Shown: positions 37,805-49,252, counted from the stretch's first letter. The stretch: DNA of 53,385 nt from Gammaproteobacteria bacterium (GCA_024275295.1 JAJRZI010000018.1:1-53385); one strand, 5' to 3'. The notes: a model not told the origin generated them from the letters alone. Translations and numbers: made by a program.

Positions 37805-39567
37805 AGTCCATCTCCAACAACCTCTTTGTAGCTTCCCTGCGCTACAATCCGCCCGGCTTCAAACCGGATAATTCGGTCACAATGCCTGAGTGTAGAGAGG
37901 CGATGAGCAATGACAATCATTGTCTTTTTCCCTTTAAGCTGTTTGATCTCATCGACAATCTCTTTCTCAGTATCACTATCCAAAGCCGATGTAGACTCAT
38001 CCATAGCTAGAAAATTACGCCTATGATAGAAGGCTCTTGCCAAGGCAACTCGCTGTCGCTGTCCACCTGAAAGACGTACGCCACACTCTCCCAGGATTGT
38101 ATCAAGACCTTGTGGAAGCTGTTCAACCAGATCGGCAATACGCGCTTGCCGCAAAGCATTCTGTATAACCGTCTCATCTATCGCTTCATCCGGCACACCT
38201 AAGGCTATATTGTGTCGCAACGTGTCATCGATAATAAAAACCGTCTGAGGAAGGTATGCAATTTGTCTCCACCAGCACTCTTTATTTTTATTCAAAAGCG
38301 AGCCATTGATTCTGCACTCGCCCTCTTGCGGTTCAAGAAGACCAAGAATAATATCAACAAGCGTCGTTTTACCTGAACCTGACGCACCAATAATGCCGAC
38401 GGCTTCACCTCTTTTCAAAGTCAAATCCAGCCCCCTCAAAACCCAATCATCAGCATTAGGATATTTAAATCCAACTCCTCTAAGCTCAAGTCTTTCAAAC
38501 ATATGTTGATTACTGGCAAGCTGATCAATATCAACACTTCTCACAGGCACCATTTGATCAACTTCACATAAATCATTATAGAGACGATCTACTGCACTTT
38601 GGGAGAAACGCAGGTTATTGTAGCTACCAAGAAAGATATAAAAAGATGGCACCAACCGAACAGCAGCAACCCCAAAGATACTAACGATGGGAAGAAGCGA
38701 CTCTTGACTTCCCTGTAAGCTATAGAACAGCATAAAGAGCACGGTAAATAGAACAATTGCCATCTCAAAAAAATGTCTTGGCACATCTTTCATAGTAACA
38801 AAGTCGGCCATTGCTTTGGCATACACCTTAACTGGCCTTGAGAAGGTTTCTATAAACTGCTGCTCAGCTGAAAGTACTCGAATTTCCCGAATCCCTTCTA
38901 TAGCATGCCGGACATTTTTTATAATAGCCGCACCTTCAACTGGCAATTTTTCACCCGCCGCCTGAATACGCTGTCGAAAGAAAAAAACATAGAGCCAAGC
39001 AATGCCGCCAATAAGTACCGTGAACAGCACGATACCTTCCAGGCTATACCAAGCAAGAAAGACAATGATAATAATAAAAACAATACACTCAGTTACAGCA
39101 TGAAAAAGAGGAACCAGCGTATTTTCCGTATACATTGTCACATTCCCAATAATGCTTTGCACACGCTCAGAACTGTTTTTCTCAAGAAACACCTTAAAAG
39201 GCGCATTAAGGTAGGCCTGCAGCATCCTAATGCGCAGGCGTCTTTGCTGATCATAAGTCACCTGAGAGATCGCCCACTGTAGTGCAATTGCTGCTGCAGC
39301 TTTAATAACATAGAGTAAAGCAACACCACAGCCAAGCATTACAAGCAGGGTCTCTGTATCAGGTAATATCCAGTGCTCACCCACCCATAACATTGCTTCT
39401 GTTTTTAAAAAGACATCTGGATCAAGAGCCAAAGCAACAAAAGGCCCTAAGATTCCCACGCCAACCAAGTCTAAAAAAGAACGTACCAGAAAAGCCCCCC
39501 CCAACAAGGCAACATCCCTATTCAGACCGCCAAAAATAAAAAAAATCTTTCTCAGATGTGCTGCCAT
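37801..39567 (-). CDS. ABC exporter/flippase, MsbA/PglK type
   Basis: A product of 588 residues with an N-terminal six-helix membrane domain and a C-terminal ATPase: Walker A GIIGASGSGKTTLVDIILGL, signature LSGGQRQRVALARAF, Walker B FLAMDESTSALD, and switch His in IVIAHRLST. A half-transporter that forms a homodimer. In a nonulosonic acid locus it probably flips the lipid-linked glycan across the inner membrane, like PglK. It overlaps the regulator gene by 16 bases and the NeuB-like gene by four. Confidence 0.92.
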   Translation of the reverse strand: MAAHLRKIFFIFGGLNRDVALLGGAFLVRSFLDLVGVGILGPFVALALDPDVFLKTEAMLWVGEHWILPDTETLLVMLGCGVALLYVIKAAAAIALQWAISQVTYDQQRRLRIRMLQAYLNAPFKVFLEKNSSERVQSIIGNVTMYTENTLVPLFHAVTECIVFIIIIVFLAWYSLEGIVLFTVLIGGIAWLYVFFFRQRIQAAGEKLPVEGAAIIKNVRHAIEGIREIRVLSAEQQFIETFSRPVKVYAKAMADFVTMKDVPRHFFEMAIVLFTVLFMLFYSLQGSQESLLPIVSIFGVAAVRLVPSFYIFLGSYNNLRFSQSAVDRLYNDLCEVDQMVPVRSVDIDQLASNQHMFERLELRGVGFKYPNADDWVLRGLDLTLKRGEAVGIIGASGSGKTTLVDIILGLLEPQEGECRINGSLLNKNKECWWRQIAYLPQTVFIIDDTLRHNIALGVPDEAIDETVIQNALRQARIADLVEQLPQGLDTILGECGVRLSGGQRQRVALARAFYHRRNFLAMDESTSALDSDTEKEIVDEIKQLKGKKTMIVIAHRLSTLRHCDRIIRFEAGRIVAQGSYKEVVGDGL

Positions 39568-40094
39568 AGTAGCAATCTCGATCTATTTCTGAGTATATGA
39601 TCCAGGCGGTCACGCTCATTGGCGGAAACAACAAGAGTTCGAATTACCCTGCCAATATAGGCTTCAGTTTTTCTTACAAGATCGGTAAGGTTGGCTTGGT
39701 CAACATCTCCTACCAGCAACAGATCAATCAACCCTGTATCCTTCCCTTCTGCATAGTCATCAATCAGCCATGCCTGCTCCAGATCTCCAAGCCGCTCGAT
39801 AATGCTATCGAGGATACGATCCATGCCCAATGCCTTCTGCACCATGGAGCTCAGCTCAGGAAATAGTGGATGTTTTTCGTTGGCTTGATAATTGATTTGG
39901 CGACCGCACTTCTCGCGCTTTAGCAAGCCCGCTTCATTCAGATGCTGGAGTTCTTCACGCACCTGGCTTGGAGAGAGGTTGAACTCCCCGGCCATTTCAC
40001 GCAGGTAGGCATGCTGATTTGGGTTAAGAAAAAGACGCATCAGTATCCGGATGCGTGTTTTAGATGTAATTAACCCACTAAAAAGGTCATTCAA
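39552..40094 (-). CDS. Winged-helix regulator with nucleotidyltransferase-like C-terminus
   Basis: A product of 180 residues. The first 75 residues are an ArsR-like winged helix (LREMAGEFNLSPSQVREELQ, HLNEAGLLKREKCGRQINYQ). The rest (AWLIDDYAEGKDTGLIDLLL, VGDVDQANLTDLVRKTEAYI) resembles a nucleotidyltransferase fold, known in regulators that head polysaccharide clusters. As the first gene of the leftward glycan operon it is probably its own regulator. No activity of the C-terminal domain can be inferred. Confidence 0.8.
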   Translation of the reverse strand: MNDLFSGLITSKTRIRILMRLFLNPNQHAYLREMAGEFNLSPSQVREELQHLNEAGLLKREKCGRQINYQANEKHPLFPELSSMVQKALGMDRILDSIIERLGDLEQAWLIDDYAEGKDTGLIDLLLVGDVDQANLTDLVRKTEAYIGRVIRTLVVSANERDRLDHILRNRSRLLLWQHI

Positions 40095-40138
40095 AATAGA
40101 CTCCTTTACGTTCTACTTTTCAGAACTATAGGAGCTTA

Positions 40139-41467
40139 TTATGGATTATTCAATATTTTGAGGATTATTATTCCAGGTTGATTATTAGGAGATAAAAAAG
40201 GCTCACACACCCAGAGGTCTATAACAGCTGCCAGCTGGTTATCGATATATATAAGTGGTATGCGGCCTCTTTGCCACGGTGGTACTCCTTTGTCTTGAAG
40301 GAGTTTTTTCAGGCTATGTGTGTGCTTGCGACCTGCCAGTTGACAGCGCTCTCCTCCCTGGCGAAAACGGATCTCAATTTGGCCGTTTTGCCATTTTTCC
40401 GGGTCAATACCCTTTTCTCCCACTCCTGTTGTGAGAACACCCAGATTGGCTGGCAGTTGCAATGGCAATTGCCCATTCCAACTCAGAACAAGTTTAGGGT
40501 CATGAGGCATTAATGGGGCCATTATAAATAGCTGATTACGATAGCGTCGCAGTTCACAGCCAGCCCAGCTAACCAGGGGGTTACGATCTGGCGCAGCTTG
40601 CAGCATCTCTTTCTGAATACGATACAAATGCTGTGTATCAGGCAGCTGGAATCCCTCTCTTTGAATCCAAGCTCTTAATACTGCGCGGCATTGTGGCGCA
40701 GGCAATGCAGTCAACCCCTGAATCGACAGTGTGCCCTCTGGCTGTTCCACCTTTTTAAGATTATCAATGGCTATGCCATCAATCAGCTGTTGCGCTTCTG
40801 CGCAGTGCCGGGCGCTCCGGGAGAGGGTGTGAGAGAGTGCGGGCAAGCGCCGGGCAAGCAGCGGCATAACCTCTTGTCTGAGAAAGTTTCGATCAAAACG
40901 TCTGTCCTGATTACTGGCATCCTCAACCCAGACCAGACTCTGCTCAACAGCATATTGATGAAGTTGCTTTTGGGTAAACGTCAGCAGGGGGCGCGCATGA
41001 AAACCTGCACCAAAAGTGGTGAGTTGTGGCATGGCCGCCAACCCACTGGGGCCACTGCCTCGCAGCAGTTGCAGCAGGATTGTTTCGGCCTGATCATCCT
41101 GATGTTGTGCAGTGAGTAGCATATCTCCTTTTGCCATATGCTCCCTGATGGCACTATAGCGTGCCTCACGGGCCACTGCCTCCAGACTCTCACCTTTGTT
41201 GATCTGAAGATCCAATACCACTTGAATCAGTGCAATATCGAGCTGCTGACAGATTTGTGCACAGTGCGCCGCCCAGGCTGCTGCATCAGCCTGCAACCCA
41301 TGATTAACATGCACTGCAAGCAATTCTGCGGGGAACTCATCCCGTATTGCTGCCATGGCGTGCAGCAGCGTAATGGAGTCACAGCCACCACTAAGGGCGA
41401 CCAGATAGCGCCTGGGAGGCGGCAGCGCGTTTAGGATCTTAAGTAGGTAGGCCGAGGTAAAGGCCAT
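40139..41467 (-). CDS. tilS: tRNA(Ile)-lysidine synthetase
   Basis: A product of 442 residues with the PP-loop motif ALSGGCDSITLLHAMAA near residue 24, then AQHQDDQAETILLQLLRGSG, a middle TilS domain and a C-terminal domain (EIRFRQGGERCQLAGRKHTH, SLKKLLQDKGVPPWQRGRIP). It changes C34 of tRNA-Ile2 to lysidine so that AUA is read as Ile; it is essential. The Cys in SGGCDS replaces the more common Ala or Leu. It follows accA by 32 bases. Confidence 0.97.
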   Translation of the reverse strand: MAFTSAYLLKILNALPPPRRYLVALSGGCDSITLLHAMAAIRDEFPAELLAVHVNHGLQADAAAWAAHCAQICQQLDIALIQVVLDLQINKGESLEAVAREARYSAIREHMAKGDMLLTAQHQDDQAETILLQLLRGSGPSGLAAMPQLTTFGAGFHARPLLTFTQKQLHQYAVEQSLVWVEDASNQDRRFDRNFLRQEVMPLLARRLPALSHTLSRSARHCAEAQQLIDGIAIDNLKKVEQPEGTLSIQGLTALPAPQCRAVLRAWIQREGFQLPDTQHLYRIQKEMLQAAPDRNPLVSWAGCELRRYRNQLFIMAPLMPHDPKLVLSWNGQLPLQLPANLGVLTTGVGEKGIDPEKWQNGQIEIRFRQGGERCQLAGRKHTHSLKKLLQDKGVPPWQRGRIPLIYIDNQLAAVIDLWVCEPFLSPNNQPGIIILKILNNP

Positions 41468-41499
41468 GAGATCTAACCGATACAGCCAATAGAAATCTA

Positions 41500-42459
41500 C
41501 TATTGGCTGGTAAATTGTCCATAATTCATGAGTCTGCTATAGCGTTGCTCTAATAGCTCTTCAGTGCTCATACCATCCAATTGTGTGAGGTGCTCAAGCA
41601 GTACCTGCTTCAGGCTGCTGGCCATGGTATCCATATCACGATGGGCGCCCCCAAGTGGCTCGGGCACAATCTCATCGATCAGCTCCAGTTCTTTTAGACG
41701 ATCTGAGGTCACACCCATTGCCTCGGCAGCCAGCGAGGCCTTTTCTGCACTCTTCCACAGGATGGTGGCGCACCCCTCTGGTGAGATCACTGAATAGGTG
41801 CTGTATTGCAACATCAAAACGCGATCACCAACACCCATAGCCAGTGCACCGCCAGAGCCACCCTCACCCATCACCGTACAGATAACAGGCACCTTGAGTC
41901 CGGCCATTACCAGCAGGTTGCGGGCAATAGCCTCACTTTGTCCACGCTCTTCAGCGCCAACACCAGGATATGCACCAGGCGTATCGATAAAGGTCATGAT
42001 GGGCATGTTGAAGCGTTCTGCCGTATTCATCAGGCGTAGTGCTTTACGGTACCCCTCCGGACGAGGCATACCAAAATTGCGAAAGAGATTTTCCTTGGTG
42101 TCTCTCCCCTTTTGATGGCCAATCACCATCACGGGGCGACCATCAAATCTGGCAACCCCACCCACAATGGCATGGTCATCGGCATAGGCACGATCACCGT
42201 GAAGCTCCTCAAACCCCTCAAACATGCGTTCGATATAGTCGAACATGTAGGGCCGCTGGGGGTGACGCGCAATCTGGGCGATCTGCCAGGGGGTGAGCGA
42301 TGAGTAGATGGACTCGGTGAGTCCCCGCATCTTCGTTTTCAGGCGGTCAATCTCATCCTGAAGATTGATTTCGTTATCATCACCTACCATGCGTAGCTCT
42401 TCGATCTTTGCCTTGAGCTCAGCAATAGGTTGTTCAAATTCTAGGAAATTCAGATTCAT
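41500..42459 (-). CDS. accA: Acetyl-CoA carboxylase carboxyltransferase alpha subunit
   Basis: From the ATG at 42459 ([20 protein letters not shown]) the product has 319 residues, exactly the E. coli size. Motifs: [60 protein letters not shown] and [20 protein letters not shown]. With AccD it transfers carboxyl from biotin to acetyl-CoA. The frame is open farther upstream to 42606, into the end of dnaE, but this part lacks homology to the family. It follows dnaE, as in E. coli. Confidence 0.98.
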   Translation of the reverse strand: MNLNFLEFEQPIAELKAKIEELRMVGDDNEINLQDEIDRLKTKMRGLTESIYSSLTPWQIAQIARHPQRPYMFDYIERMFEGFEELHGDRAYADDHAIVGGVARFDGRPVMVIGHQKGRDTKENLFRNFGMPRPEGYRKALRLMNTAERFNMPIMTFIDTPGAYPGVGAEERGQSEAIARNLLVMAGLKVPVICTVMGEGGSGGALAMGVGDRVLMLQYSTYSVISPEGCATILWKSAEKASLAAEAMGVTSDRLKELELIDEIVPEPLGGAHRDMDTMASSLKQVLLEHLTQLDGMSTEELLEQRYSRLMNYGQFTSQ

Positions 42460-42536
42460 GCGCGGAAATATACCGGATTCATAAGGCTTGTAACAGGGGG
42501 AGCAGATGTTATTTGATGACTTTTCATAATCATCGT

Positions 42537-45500
42537 CTACTTTCCTTGATGACGGGCACCATAGGCCACCTCCACATTCTCTCGGCCCAGCATCCTTTCC
42601 AGACAAAACAGCAGCTCATCTGTGGGGTGGATATGCCATTCTGGCCCCAGATCAATACGGCCTTTCGCCGCTTGCGATTGGTAGGCGATACAGACGGGGC
42701 AACTGCCACCTCGGTAGACTTCCAGGATCTGTTTCAACTTAGAGCTAAAATCATTTGGCGACAGCCCCTTTTCATCCAGCAGGCTGTAATCACACTTGAG
42801 CAGCAGATGCCGGGCACGGGTTTCACGTACCTGTTCAAAGTCAAAAACCTGATCTACACGAATATTCAGCCCGCCACGAAAATCATCAAAGCTGAGTCCA
42901 CCTGCAACAACCAATACCTTATCAACTGCCAGTAACTCCCGGTTATCTTCGAATACATCTGAAAAGAGTGTCACCTCAATCCGGCCACTGCGGTCATCCA
43001 ACATCAGCGATGCCATACGCCCCCGTTGCGTTTGGATCTGGCGAATGCTGAGAACCAAACCTGCAACCACTACCCGAGGGCCGCCTTTTCTGCGGCCGCC
43101 ACCTTTTGCTGTCTCCGCTATCCCTTCAAGACTGCCAATGCGCGCAGTGACAATTGAGGATAGCTCGGCCTCATAGCGGCCAATAGGATGCCCTGTCAGA
43201 TAGAGTCCCAGCGTCTCTTTCTCTCCCTGAAGCCGCTCCTTTTCACTCCACTCATCGCTCTCTTCCAATGAAAGCTGCTTAGACTGCGTGAGTTGTTGAG
43301 TATCCCCTCCCATGCCAAACAGGTCATTCTGGCCTGCTGCCTGATCAGCCACCTGCTGTTCAGCCATCTTTAGCGCAGTGGGCAGGTTCAGCATCAGGGT
43401 GGCTCGATTTGCCCCCAACTCATCCAGGGCACCGGCACGTATCAAAGATTCCAGTACCCGACGATTGGCCTTACGCAGGTCAATACGGCTGCAGAAATCA
43501 AATAGATCTGCAAAATGGCCATCCTGTTTGCGTGCATCAATAATGCCTTCGATAGCTGCCTGCCCCACCCCTTTGATGGCACCCAATCCATAAATAACTG
43601 TGTCATCACCACTGATGGTGAACATATACTCAGAGCAGTTGACGTGGGGCGGCTCCACCTTGAGCTGCATCTCCCGACACTCCTCAATCATGGTTACCAC
43701 CTTGTCGGTGTGATCCATATCTGCAGAGAGTACTGCCGCCATAAAGGCCGCCGGGTAATGTGCCTTGAGCCAGAGGGTCTGGTAGGAGACCAGCGCATAA
43801 GCTGCCGAGTGGGATTTGTTAAAACCGTAACCGGAGAAGTACTCCATCAAATCAAAGATGCGGGTGGCAACCTCCTCATCGACCCCACGCTCCAGCGCAC
43901 CCTTGGTAAACACCGCACGCTGCTTGGCCATCTCCTCAGGCTTTTTCTTACCCATGGCTCGGCGCAGGATATCGGCCCCACCCAGGGTATATCCCGCCAG
44001 CACCTGGGGAATCTTCATCACCTGTTCCTGGTAGAGAATGACCCCGTAAGTAGGCTTGAGAATAGGTTCCAGATCAGGGTGGGGATAGTCCACCTTGGCA
44101 CGGCCATGTTTACGGTTGATAAAGTCATCCACCATGCCAGAACCCAGTGGGCCAGGGCGAAACAGTGCCACCAGGGCGGTGATCTCATCAAAACAGTCTG
44201 GCTGGAGCTTTTTGATCAAATCCTTCATGCCACGGGATTCCAGCTGGAACACGGCGGTGGTGCCACAGGATTTTAGCAGCCGGAAAGAGGCCTCATCATC
44301 CATCGGGATGGTGGCAATATCGACAGGGGCTTCCCCGCGCTCCTCCCGCTCCCGGTTGATGGTCTTCAGCGCCCAATCAATAATGGTGAGGGTGCGCAGG
44401 CCGAGGAAGTCAAACTTGACCAGGCCCACAGCCTCCACATCATCCTTGTCAAACTGGGTGACCAGATTTTCACCGCCCGCTTCACAGTAGAGTGGTGAGA
44501 AATCGGTCAGCACCGTTGGCGCTATAACCACACCACCCGCATGCTTACCGGCATTTCGAGAGAGTCCCTCCAGTGATTTGGCCATATCAATAAGGAGTTG
44601 AACCTCCTCCTCATCGGCATAGGCCTGCTTGAGATCATCGCTCTCCTCCAGCGCCTTTTCCAGGGTCATGCCGATCTCAAACGGGATCATCTTGGCAATA
44701 CGATCTACAAAGCCGTAGGGATGCCCTAATACCCGCCCAACATCGCGTATTACAGCCTTGGCTGCCATGCTACCGTAGGTGATGATCTGAGAAACAGCAT
44801 CCCGGCCATAGCGCCGAGCCACATAATCTATCACCCGATCACGGCCATCCATGCAGAAATCGACATCAAAGTCAGGCATGGAGATACGTTCAGGATTGAG
44901 GAAGCGCTCAAACAGCAGCTCATGCTCAATAGGGTCTAAATCGGTGATTTTAAGCACATAGGCAACCAGTGAACCTGCACCTGAGCCACGCCCAGGCCCC
45001 ACAGGTATATCGTTATCTTTGGCCCACTGGATGAAGTCAGCCACAATCAGGAAGTAGCCGGGAAAACCCATGGAGATAATCACATCCAGCTCGATCTGGA
45101 GCCGATCATCATAGATCTTGCGCTGTTCGGCATAATCCGGTGCCGTGCTATCCAGAATGCTCTCAAGCCGCTGATCCAACCCCTTGCGTGACTCAGCAGC
45201 CAGAAAGTCGTCAATAGTCATCCCCTCCGGTACAGGGAAATCCGGCAGGTAGCTCTCTCCCAGGGTTAACTCAAGATTGCAGCGTTTGGCAATCTCCAGG
45301 CTGTTCTCCAGTGCCTCGGGGATATCAGCAAAAAGCTCCTGCATCTCTTGTGGGCTGCGCAGATACTGCTGGTCACTGAAGTTCTTGGGGCGACGGGGAT
45401 CATCCAGAGTACGCCCTTCATGGATGCAGGCTCGCACCTCATGCGCCTCAAACTCATCGGTCTGAAGGAAATGGACATCATTGGTGGCCACTACCGGCAC

Positions 45501-46076
45501 ATCCCGCATCAGTGCCAGCTCAACACTGGCATGCAGGCACTCCTCTTCACGCTCACGCCCGGTGCGGTTGAGCTCAAGGTAGTAACGATCTCCAAACAGC
45601 ATCAACCAGCCATCCAACAGCAAATCAGCTTGAGTCCTGTCACCATTTTGCAGTGCCAGCCCGACATCACCATCCCGCCCACCTGAAAGCGCGATCAGAC
45701 CATCGCAGGCACCTTCCAGCCAGCTACGATCCAACATAGGTCGCCCAAGATGTTGTCCTTCAAGATAACTACGGGAGACCAGTCGGGTAAGGTTGCGGTA
45801 GCCTTCATTGTTTTGCACCAGCAACACCAGACGGAAGGGGTTGTTAGCATCGGTCTCATTTCGCAGCCAGAGATCCACCCCGATAATGGGTTTGACCCCT
45901 GCAGCAAGTGCCGCCCGGTAGAACTTCACCATTGCAAAGAGGTTGCATTGATCCGTTATTGCAACCGCTGGCATACCTGCATCTGCCACCGCTTTGACCA
46001 GCGGCTTGATGCGGACGACCCCGTCAACCAGGGAGTACTCTGAGTGGAGGCGAAGATGGACAAATGTGGGGTGCAT
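42537..46076 (-). CDS. dnaE: DNA polymerase III alpha subunit
   Basis: From the ATG at 46076 ([20 protein letters not shown]) the product has 1179 residues; E. coli has 1160. PHP domain at the N-terminus (LHSEYSLVD), polymerase core with [20 protein letters not shown] holding two catalytic Asp residues, [20 protein letters not shown] and the helix-hairpin-helix part, a clamp-binding peptide QNDLFG near residue 930, then an OB domain ([20 protein letters not shown]). Catalytic subunit of the replicase. An ATG two codons earlier (46082) is also possible. Confidence 0.98.
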   Translation of the reverse strand: MHPTFVHLRLHSEYSLVDGVVRIKPLVKAVADAGMPAVAITDQCNLFAMVKFYRAALAAGVKPIIGVDLWLRNETDANNPFRLVLLVQNNEGYRNLTRLVSRSYLEGQHLGRPMLDRSWLEGACDGLIALSGGRDGDVGLALQNGDRTQADLLLDGWLMLFGDRYYLELNRTGREREEECLHASVELALMRDVPVVATNDVHFLQTDEFEAHEVRACIHEGRTLDDPRRPKNFSDQQYLRSPQEMQELFADIPEALENSLEIAKRCNLELTLGESYLPDFPVPEGMTIDDFLAAESRKGLDQRLESILDSTAPDYAEQRKIYDDRLQIELDVIISMGFPGYFLIVADFIQWAKDNDIPVGPGRGSGAGSLVAYVLKITDLDPIEHELLFERFLNPERISMPDFDVDFCMDGRDRVIDYVARRYGRDAVSQIITYGSMAAKAVIRDVGRVLGHPYGFVDRIAKMIPFEIGMTLEKALEESDDLKQAYADEEEVQLLIDMAKSLEGLSRNAGKHAGGVVIAPTVLTDFSPLYCEAGGENLVTQFDKDDVEAVGLVKFDFLGLRTLTIIDWALKTINREREERGEAPVDIATIPMDDEASFRLLKSCGTTAVFQLESRGMKDLIKKLQPDCFDEITALVALFRPGPLGSGMVDDFINRKHGRAKVDYPHPDLEPILKPTYGVILYQEQVMKIPQVLAGYTLGGADILRRAMGKKKPEEMAKQRAVFTKGALERGVDEEVATRIFDLMEYFSGYGFNKSHSAAYALVSYQTLWLKAHYPAAFMAAVLSADMDHTDKVVTMIEECREMQLKVEPPHVNCSEYMFTISGDDTVIYGLGAIKGVGQAAIEGIIDARKQDGHFADLFDFCSRIDLRKANRRVLESLIRAGALDELGANRATLMLNLPTALKMAEQQVADQAAGQNDLFGMGGDTQQLTQSKQLSLEESDEWSEKERLQGEKETLGLYLTGHPIGRYEAELSSIVTARIGSLEGIAETAKGGGRRKGGPRVVVAGLVLSIRQIQTQRGRMASLMLDDRSGRIEVTLFSDVFEDNRELLAVDKVLVVAGGLSFDDFRGGLNIRVDQVFDFEQVRETRARHLLLKCDYSLLDEKGLSPNDFSSKLKQILEVYRGGSCPVCIAYQSQAAKGRIDLGPEWHIHPTDELLFCLERMLGRENVEVAYGARHQGK

Positions 46077-46180
46077 AATCAATAAAGATCAGAGGTGTTT
46101 ATCTTTAATTCTGGCGCTATTGCGACCAATCATCTAAATAGAGCAGTTAAACCTTACGACTGCATGCATGTAGAGGCAAG

Positions 46181-46768
46181 TTAACCTATTTTAATCAGTC
46201 GACGCACCGGCCCAAAAGAGCGGCGGTGAATAGGGGTTATACCCAGTTTCTGCAATGCCTCAAGGTGAGCTTTAGTCGGATACCCTTTATGCTGAGCCAG
46301 ACCATACCCTGGGTATTGCCTGTCCAACATGATCATCTCTCTATCCCGCGCCACTTTAGCAATAATTGAGGCGGCACTGATTGCCGGTATGGTTCCATCA
46401 CCACCAACAATAGCTTCAGCAGTACAGGGAAGATCAGGGCAGCGGTTACCATCAATCAAGGCATGAGTGGCTGGAATCGGCAGTGCTTCAACAGCCCGGC
46501 GCATGGCCAACATGCTAGCCTGCAGGATATTGATCTGATCAATCTCCTCGACCTCTGCACGGCCCAGCGCCCAAGCCAATGCCTTTTCCTGTATCTCTGC
46601 TTAAAGATAATTACGGCGCTTCTCAGTAAGCCTTTTTGAATCGGCAAGCCCTTCAATAGGCTGATCTGGATCCAGTATCACTGCTGCGGCAACTACTGCA
46701 CCAATCAGTGGCCCACGCCCGACCTCATCAACACCGGCAATGTATCTGCCATCAATCTTCTCATCCAT
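46181..46768 (-). pseudogene. rnhB: Ribonuclease HII, interrupted by TAA
   Basis: The frame starts [20 protein letters not shown], with the catalytic Asp-Glu of RNase HII, and reads to LTEKRRNYL, then TAA at 46603-46601; it continues [20 protein letters not shown] and through DGNRCPDLP and [16 protein letters not shown] to [12 protein letters not shown], where normal RNase HII ends. E. coli has LCEEIKEKALSW at the same place, so one sense codon has become a stop. The part after the stop could start at TTG 46579 but lacks the DE motif. It removes ribonucleotides from DNA; loss is tolerated if RNase HI remains. A sequence error must be excluded. Confidence 0.85.
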
Positions 46769-46769
46769 G

Positions 46770-47939
46770 CTAACAGCTCGGTTTAGCTTTCATAGTATTT
46801 TCAGAAATCAATGCCAATACCGTCTCTGCAGCCTTATGGCTGGAGTTCTGGCGCATATCACAGTGGATTTGATGATAGGTCTGTTGAATTTCGGCTACCC
46901 GGTCAGGCGAATTTAGAAACCCCAACAATGCCTCCCCCAGGTTTTCAGGCGTACACTCATTCTGGATATACTCTGGAGCCAGCCCTTCACCAGCCAACAG
47001 GTTGGCCATAGCAATATAGGGCACTTTCACCAGATTCAGGTGCTTAATAATCCAAAAAGTGAGCCACTGCATACGATACCCAACCACCATGGGACGGTTT
47101 AGCAATAACGTCTCCAGGGTCGCTGTACCTGAAGCCGTCAGCACAGCATCAGCAGAAGTAATGGCATCCCGTGCTTGACCATCCAGCAGCAGGATGGGCA
47201 GTTCAGGGGCCAGGGCCCGAAGCTGTTGTTCAAAGGCTTGACGAACCGCTGGACTTACAAGCGGGGTTACAAAGTGGAGGTCAGGGCACCGTTCAAGGCA
47301 CCAACGAGCTGCACCAAGAAAACTTTCAGATAACCCCTGAATCTCACCCATACGACTACCAGGAAGGATGGCAATGACTGGGGCTTCCTGATTTAGCCCA
47401 AGTCGATCACGCACTTCAGTTTTGTTATTTTCCAGTGGTATCTCATCAGCCAGAGAGTGCCCTACATAGCTGACAGGCACTTGATGCTGTTTCAGAAATT
47501 CCGTCTCAAAGGGGAAGATGCTGAGTAACAGGTTTACTGCATCTTTGATCTTGTGCACCCGACCTGGACGCCAGGCCCACACTGTAGGACTGACATAATG
47601 CACCGTTGGAATTCCGGCTTTTTTTAGGCGTGTTTCCAACCCCAGATTAAAATCGGGGGCATCAATACCAATAAAAATATCTGGCGGATCTGCCAGAAAG
47701 TGATCAACCAGTTGGCGGCGAATAGCGAGTAATTCAGGCAGGTGCTTCAATACCTCTACCAGCCCCATAACCGAAAGCAGTTCCATCGGTATAAGGCTGT
47801 TACAGCCCTGTTCCAGCATGCGTGGCCCACCTACCCCCTCGAAGAGAACATCGCCCTGTAACTCACGCAGCGCCCGCATGAGCCCAGCACCTAACAGGTC
47901 ACCGGATATTTCATTAGCAACAATGGCAACCCGCAGCAT
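46770..47939 (-). CDS. lpxB: Lipid-A-disaccharide synthase
   Basis: A product of 389 residues (E. coli 382). GT19 features: [20 protein letters not shown] at the N-terminus, [51 protein letters not shown] and [20 protein letters not shown]. It joins UDP-2,3-diacylglucosamine and lipid X at the inner membrane. Its start shares the base with the end of lpxA and its stop lies two bases ahead of rnhB. Confidence 0.98.
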   Translation of the reverse strand: MLRVAIVANEISGDLLGAGLMRALRELQGDVLFEGVGGPRMLEQGCNSLIPMELLSVMGLVEVLKHLPELLAIRRQLVDHFLADPPDIFIGIDAPDFNLGLETRLKKAGIPTVHYVSPTVWAWRPGRVHKIKDAVNLLLSIFPFETEFLKQHQVPVSYVGHSLADEIPLENNKTEVRDRLGLNQEAPVIAILPGSRMGEIQGLSESFLGAARWCLERCPDLHFVTPLVSPAVRQAFEQQLRALAPELPILLLDGQARDAITSADAVLTASGTATLETLLLNRPMVVGYRMQWLTFWIIKHLNLVKVPYIAMANLLAGEGLAPEYIQNECTPENLGEALLGFLNSPDRVAEIQQTYHQIHCDMRQNSSHKAAETVLALISENTMKAKPSC

Positions 47940-48721
47940 CAGCGGATGATACCGCGCTTGCTTTCACCAACAAAATCAGAGATCAAAGCCAGCTCAGGGC
48001 AATCTTCAGCCAACACCTTTATCTCAAGCACGGCCTCTTCCAATTTAAGCTGTGATTTATATAGCAGCTTATAAGCGCGCTTGATCAGTTGAATAGTCCC
48101 TTCACTGAAATCACGACGACGGAGACCTTCAGAGTTTATTCCATGAGGCTTTGCCGGGTGTCCGCCAATAGTGACATAGGGAGGCACATCACTTTTGATG
48201 ACGCTTCCCATTGAGCTAAAGCTATGCGCTCCAATATGACAAAATTGATGTGCAATAGTAAAGCCACCCAGGATGGCGTGATCACCAATCACGACATGGC
48301 CCCCAAGAGATGCTGCATTGGCAAGGATAATATGGTCACCCAACTGACAATCATGTGCCACATGGGTATAGGCCATAAGCAGATTGTCATTTCCAATTCG
48401 TGTTACAACCGCATCCTGTGCTGTACCACGATGAATTGTTGTAAATTCCCGAATCTGATTGCGATCACCTATCTCCAACCGAGTGACTTCGCCAGCATAC
48501 TTTTTATCCTGGGGATCTTCTCCAATCGACGCAAATTGAAAAATCCGGTTATCTGCACCGATCGTTGTTGGGCCATTAATAACCACATGTGGGCCAATCG
48601 TGGTGCCACGCCCAATCTTTACATCAGGGCCAATGACCGAAAACGGGCCGACACTAACCCCTTCATCTAATTCAGCCGCATGATCAATGGCGGCGCGAGG
48701 ATCAATCTGTGAATGATTCAA
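47939..48721 (-). CDS. lpxA: UDP-N-acetylglucosamine acyltransferase
   Basis: From a TTG at 48721 (NHSQIDPRAAIDHAAELDEG) the product has 260 residues, near the 262 of E. coli; no ATG is available at that place, and the longer frame up to 48838 overlaps fabZ. Left-handed beta-helix (VGPFSVIGPDVKIGRGTTIG) with the catalytic His in TYVHVAHDCQLGDHI-type sequence (here AYTHVAHDCQLGDHIILANA). It puts the first acyl chain on UDP-GlcNAc for lipid A. The TTG start would lower translation and is notable in this operon. Confidence 0.95.
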   Translation of the reverse strand: MNHSQIDPRAAIDHAAELDEGVSVGPFSVIGPDVKIGRGTTIGPHVVINGPTTIGADNRIFQFASIGEDPQDKKYAGEVTRLEIGDRNQIREFTTIHRGTAQDAVVTRIGNDNLLMAYTHVAHDCQLGDHIILANAASLGGHVVIGDHAILGGFTIAHQFCHIGAHSFSSMGSVIKSDVPPYVTIGGHPAKPHGINSEGLRRRDFSEGTIQLIKRAYKLLYKSQLKLEEAVLEIKVLAEDCPELALISDFVGESKRGIIR

Positions 48722-48749
48722 TGCTAGTGCAAACTCAAAAAAATAGAAT

Positions 48750-49193
48750 TCAGAACTCTCTGGCAGTACACATGATTTCAGCGGTAGCTGCAATCTTGCC
48801 ATCAACAGTGGCTTTACCAGAGAACATCCAGATACCACGTTTGGTACCCTTTATTTCAACCTCCAGATGCAACTGGTCACCAGGCTCTACAGGTCGCTTA
48901 AATCGGGCCTTATCTATACCTACAAAATAATAGAGTGCATCACCTTTGACCAGATCAGGATGAGATTCCATAGCCAATATTCCAGTCGCTTGCGCAAGCG
49001 ACTCAATAATCATTACCCCAGGCATTACGGGGCGAACGGGAAAGTGTCCATTAAAAAACGGCTCATTAAAGGTGACATTTTTTAATGCCAACAACCGTTT
49101 GTCATGCTCAAATTCCAACACCCGATCAATCATCAAGAACGGATAGCGGTGTGGCAGCACGCTCAACACCTTATGGATATCCATACTTTTCAA
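48750..49193 (-). CDS. fabZ: 3-hydroxyacyl-ACP dehydratase
   Basis: A product of 147 residues with the hot-dog fold signature [20 protein letters not shown] and the catalytic His in [20 protein letters not shown]. It dehydrates 3-hydroxyacyl-ACP in fatty-acid synthesis and competes with LpxA and LpxD for 3-hydroxymyristoyl-ACP. Order lpxD-fabZ-lpxA-lpxB is the family norm. Confidence 0.98.
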   Translation of the reverse strand: MKSMDIHKVLSVLPHRYPFLMIDRVLEFEHDKRLLALKNVTFNEPFFNGHFPVRPVMPGVMIIESLAQATGILAMESHPDLVKGDALYYFVGIDKARFKRPVEPGDQLHLEVEIKGTKRGIWMFSGKATVDGKIAATAEIMCTAREF

Positions 49194-49252
49194 AGTCGCT
49201 CCCCTTGGTTACTTTTGGCTAAACCTTTATGCGGTTTAATACAATTTGGCAG

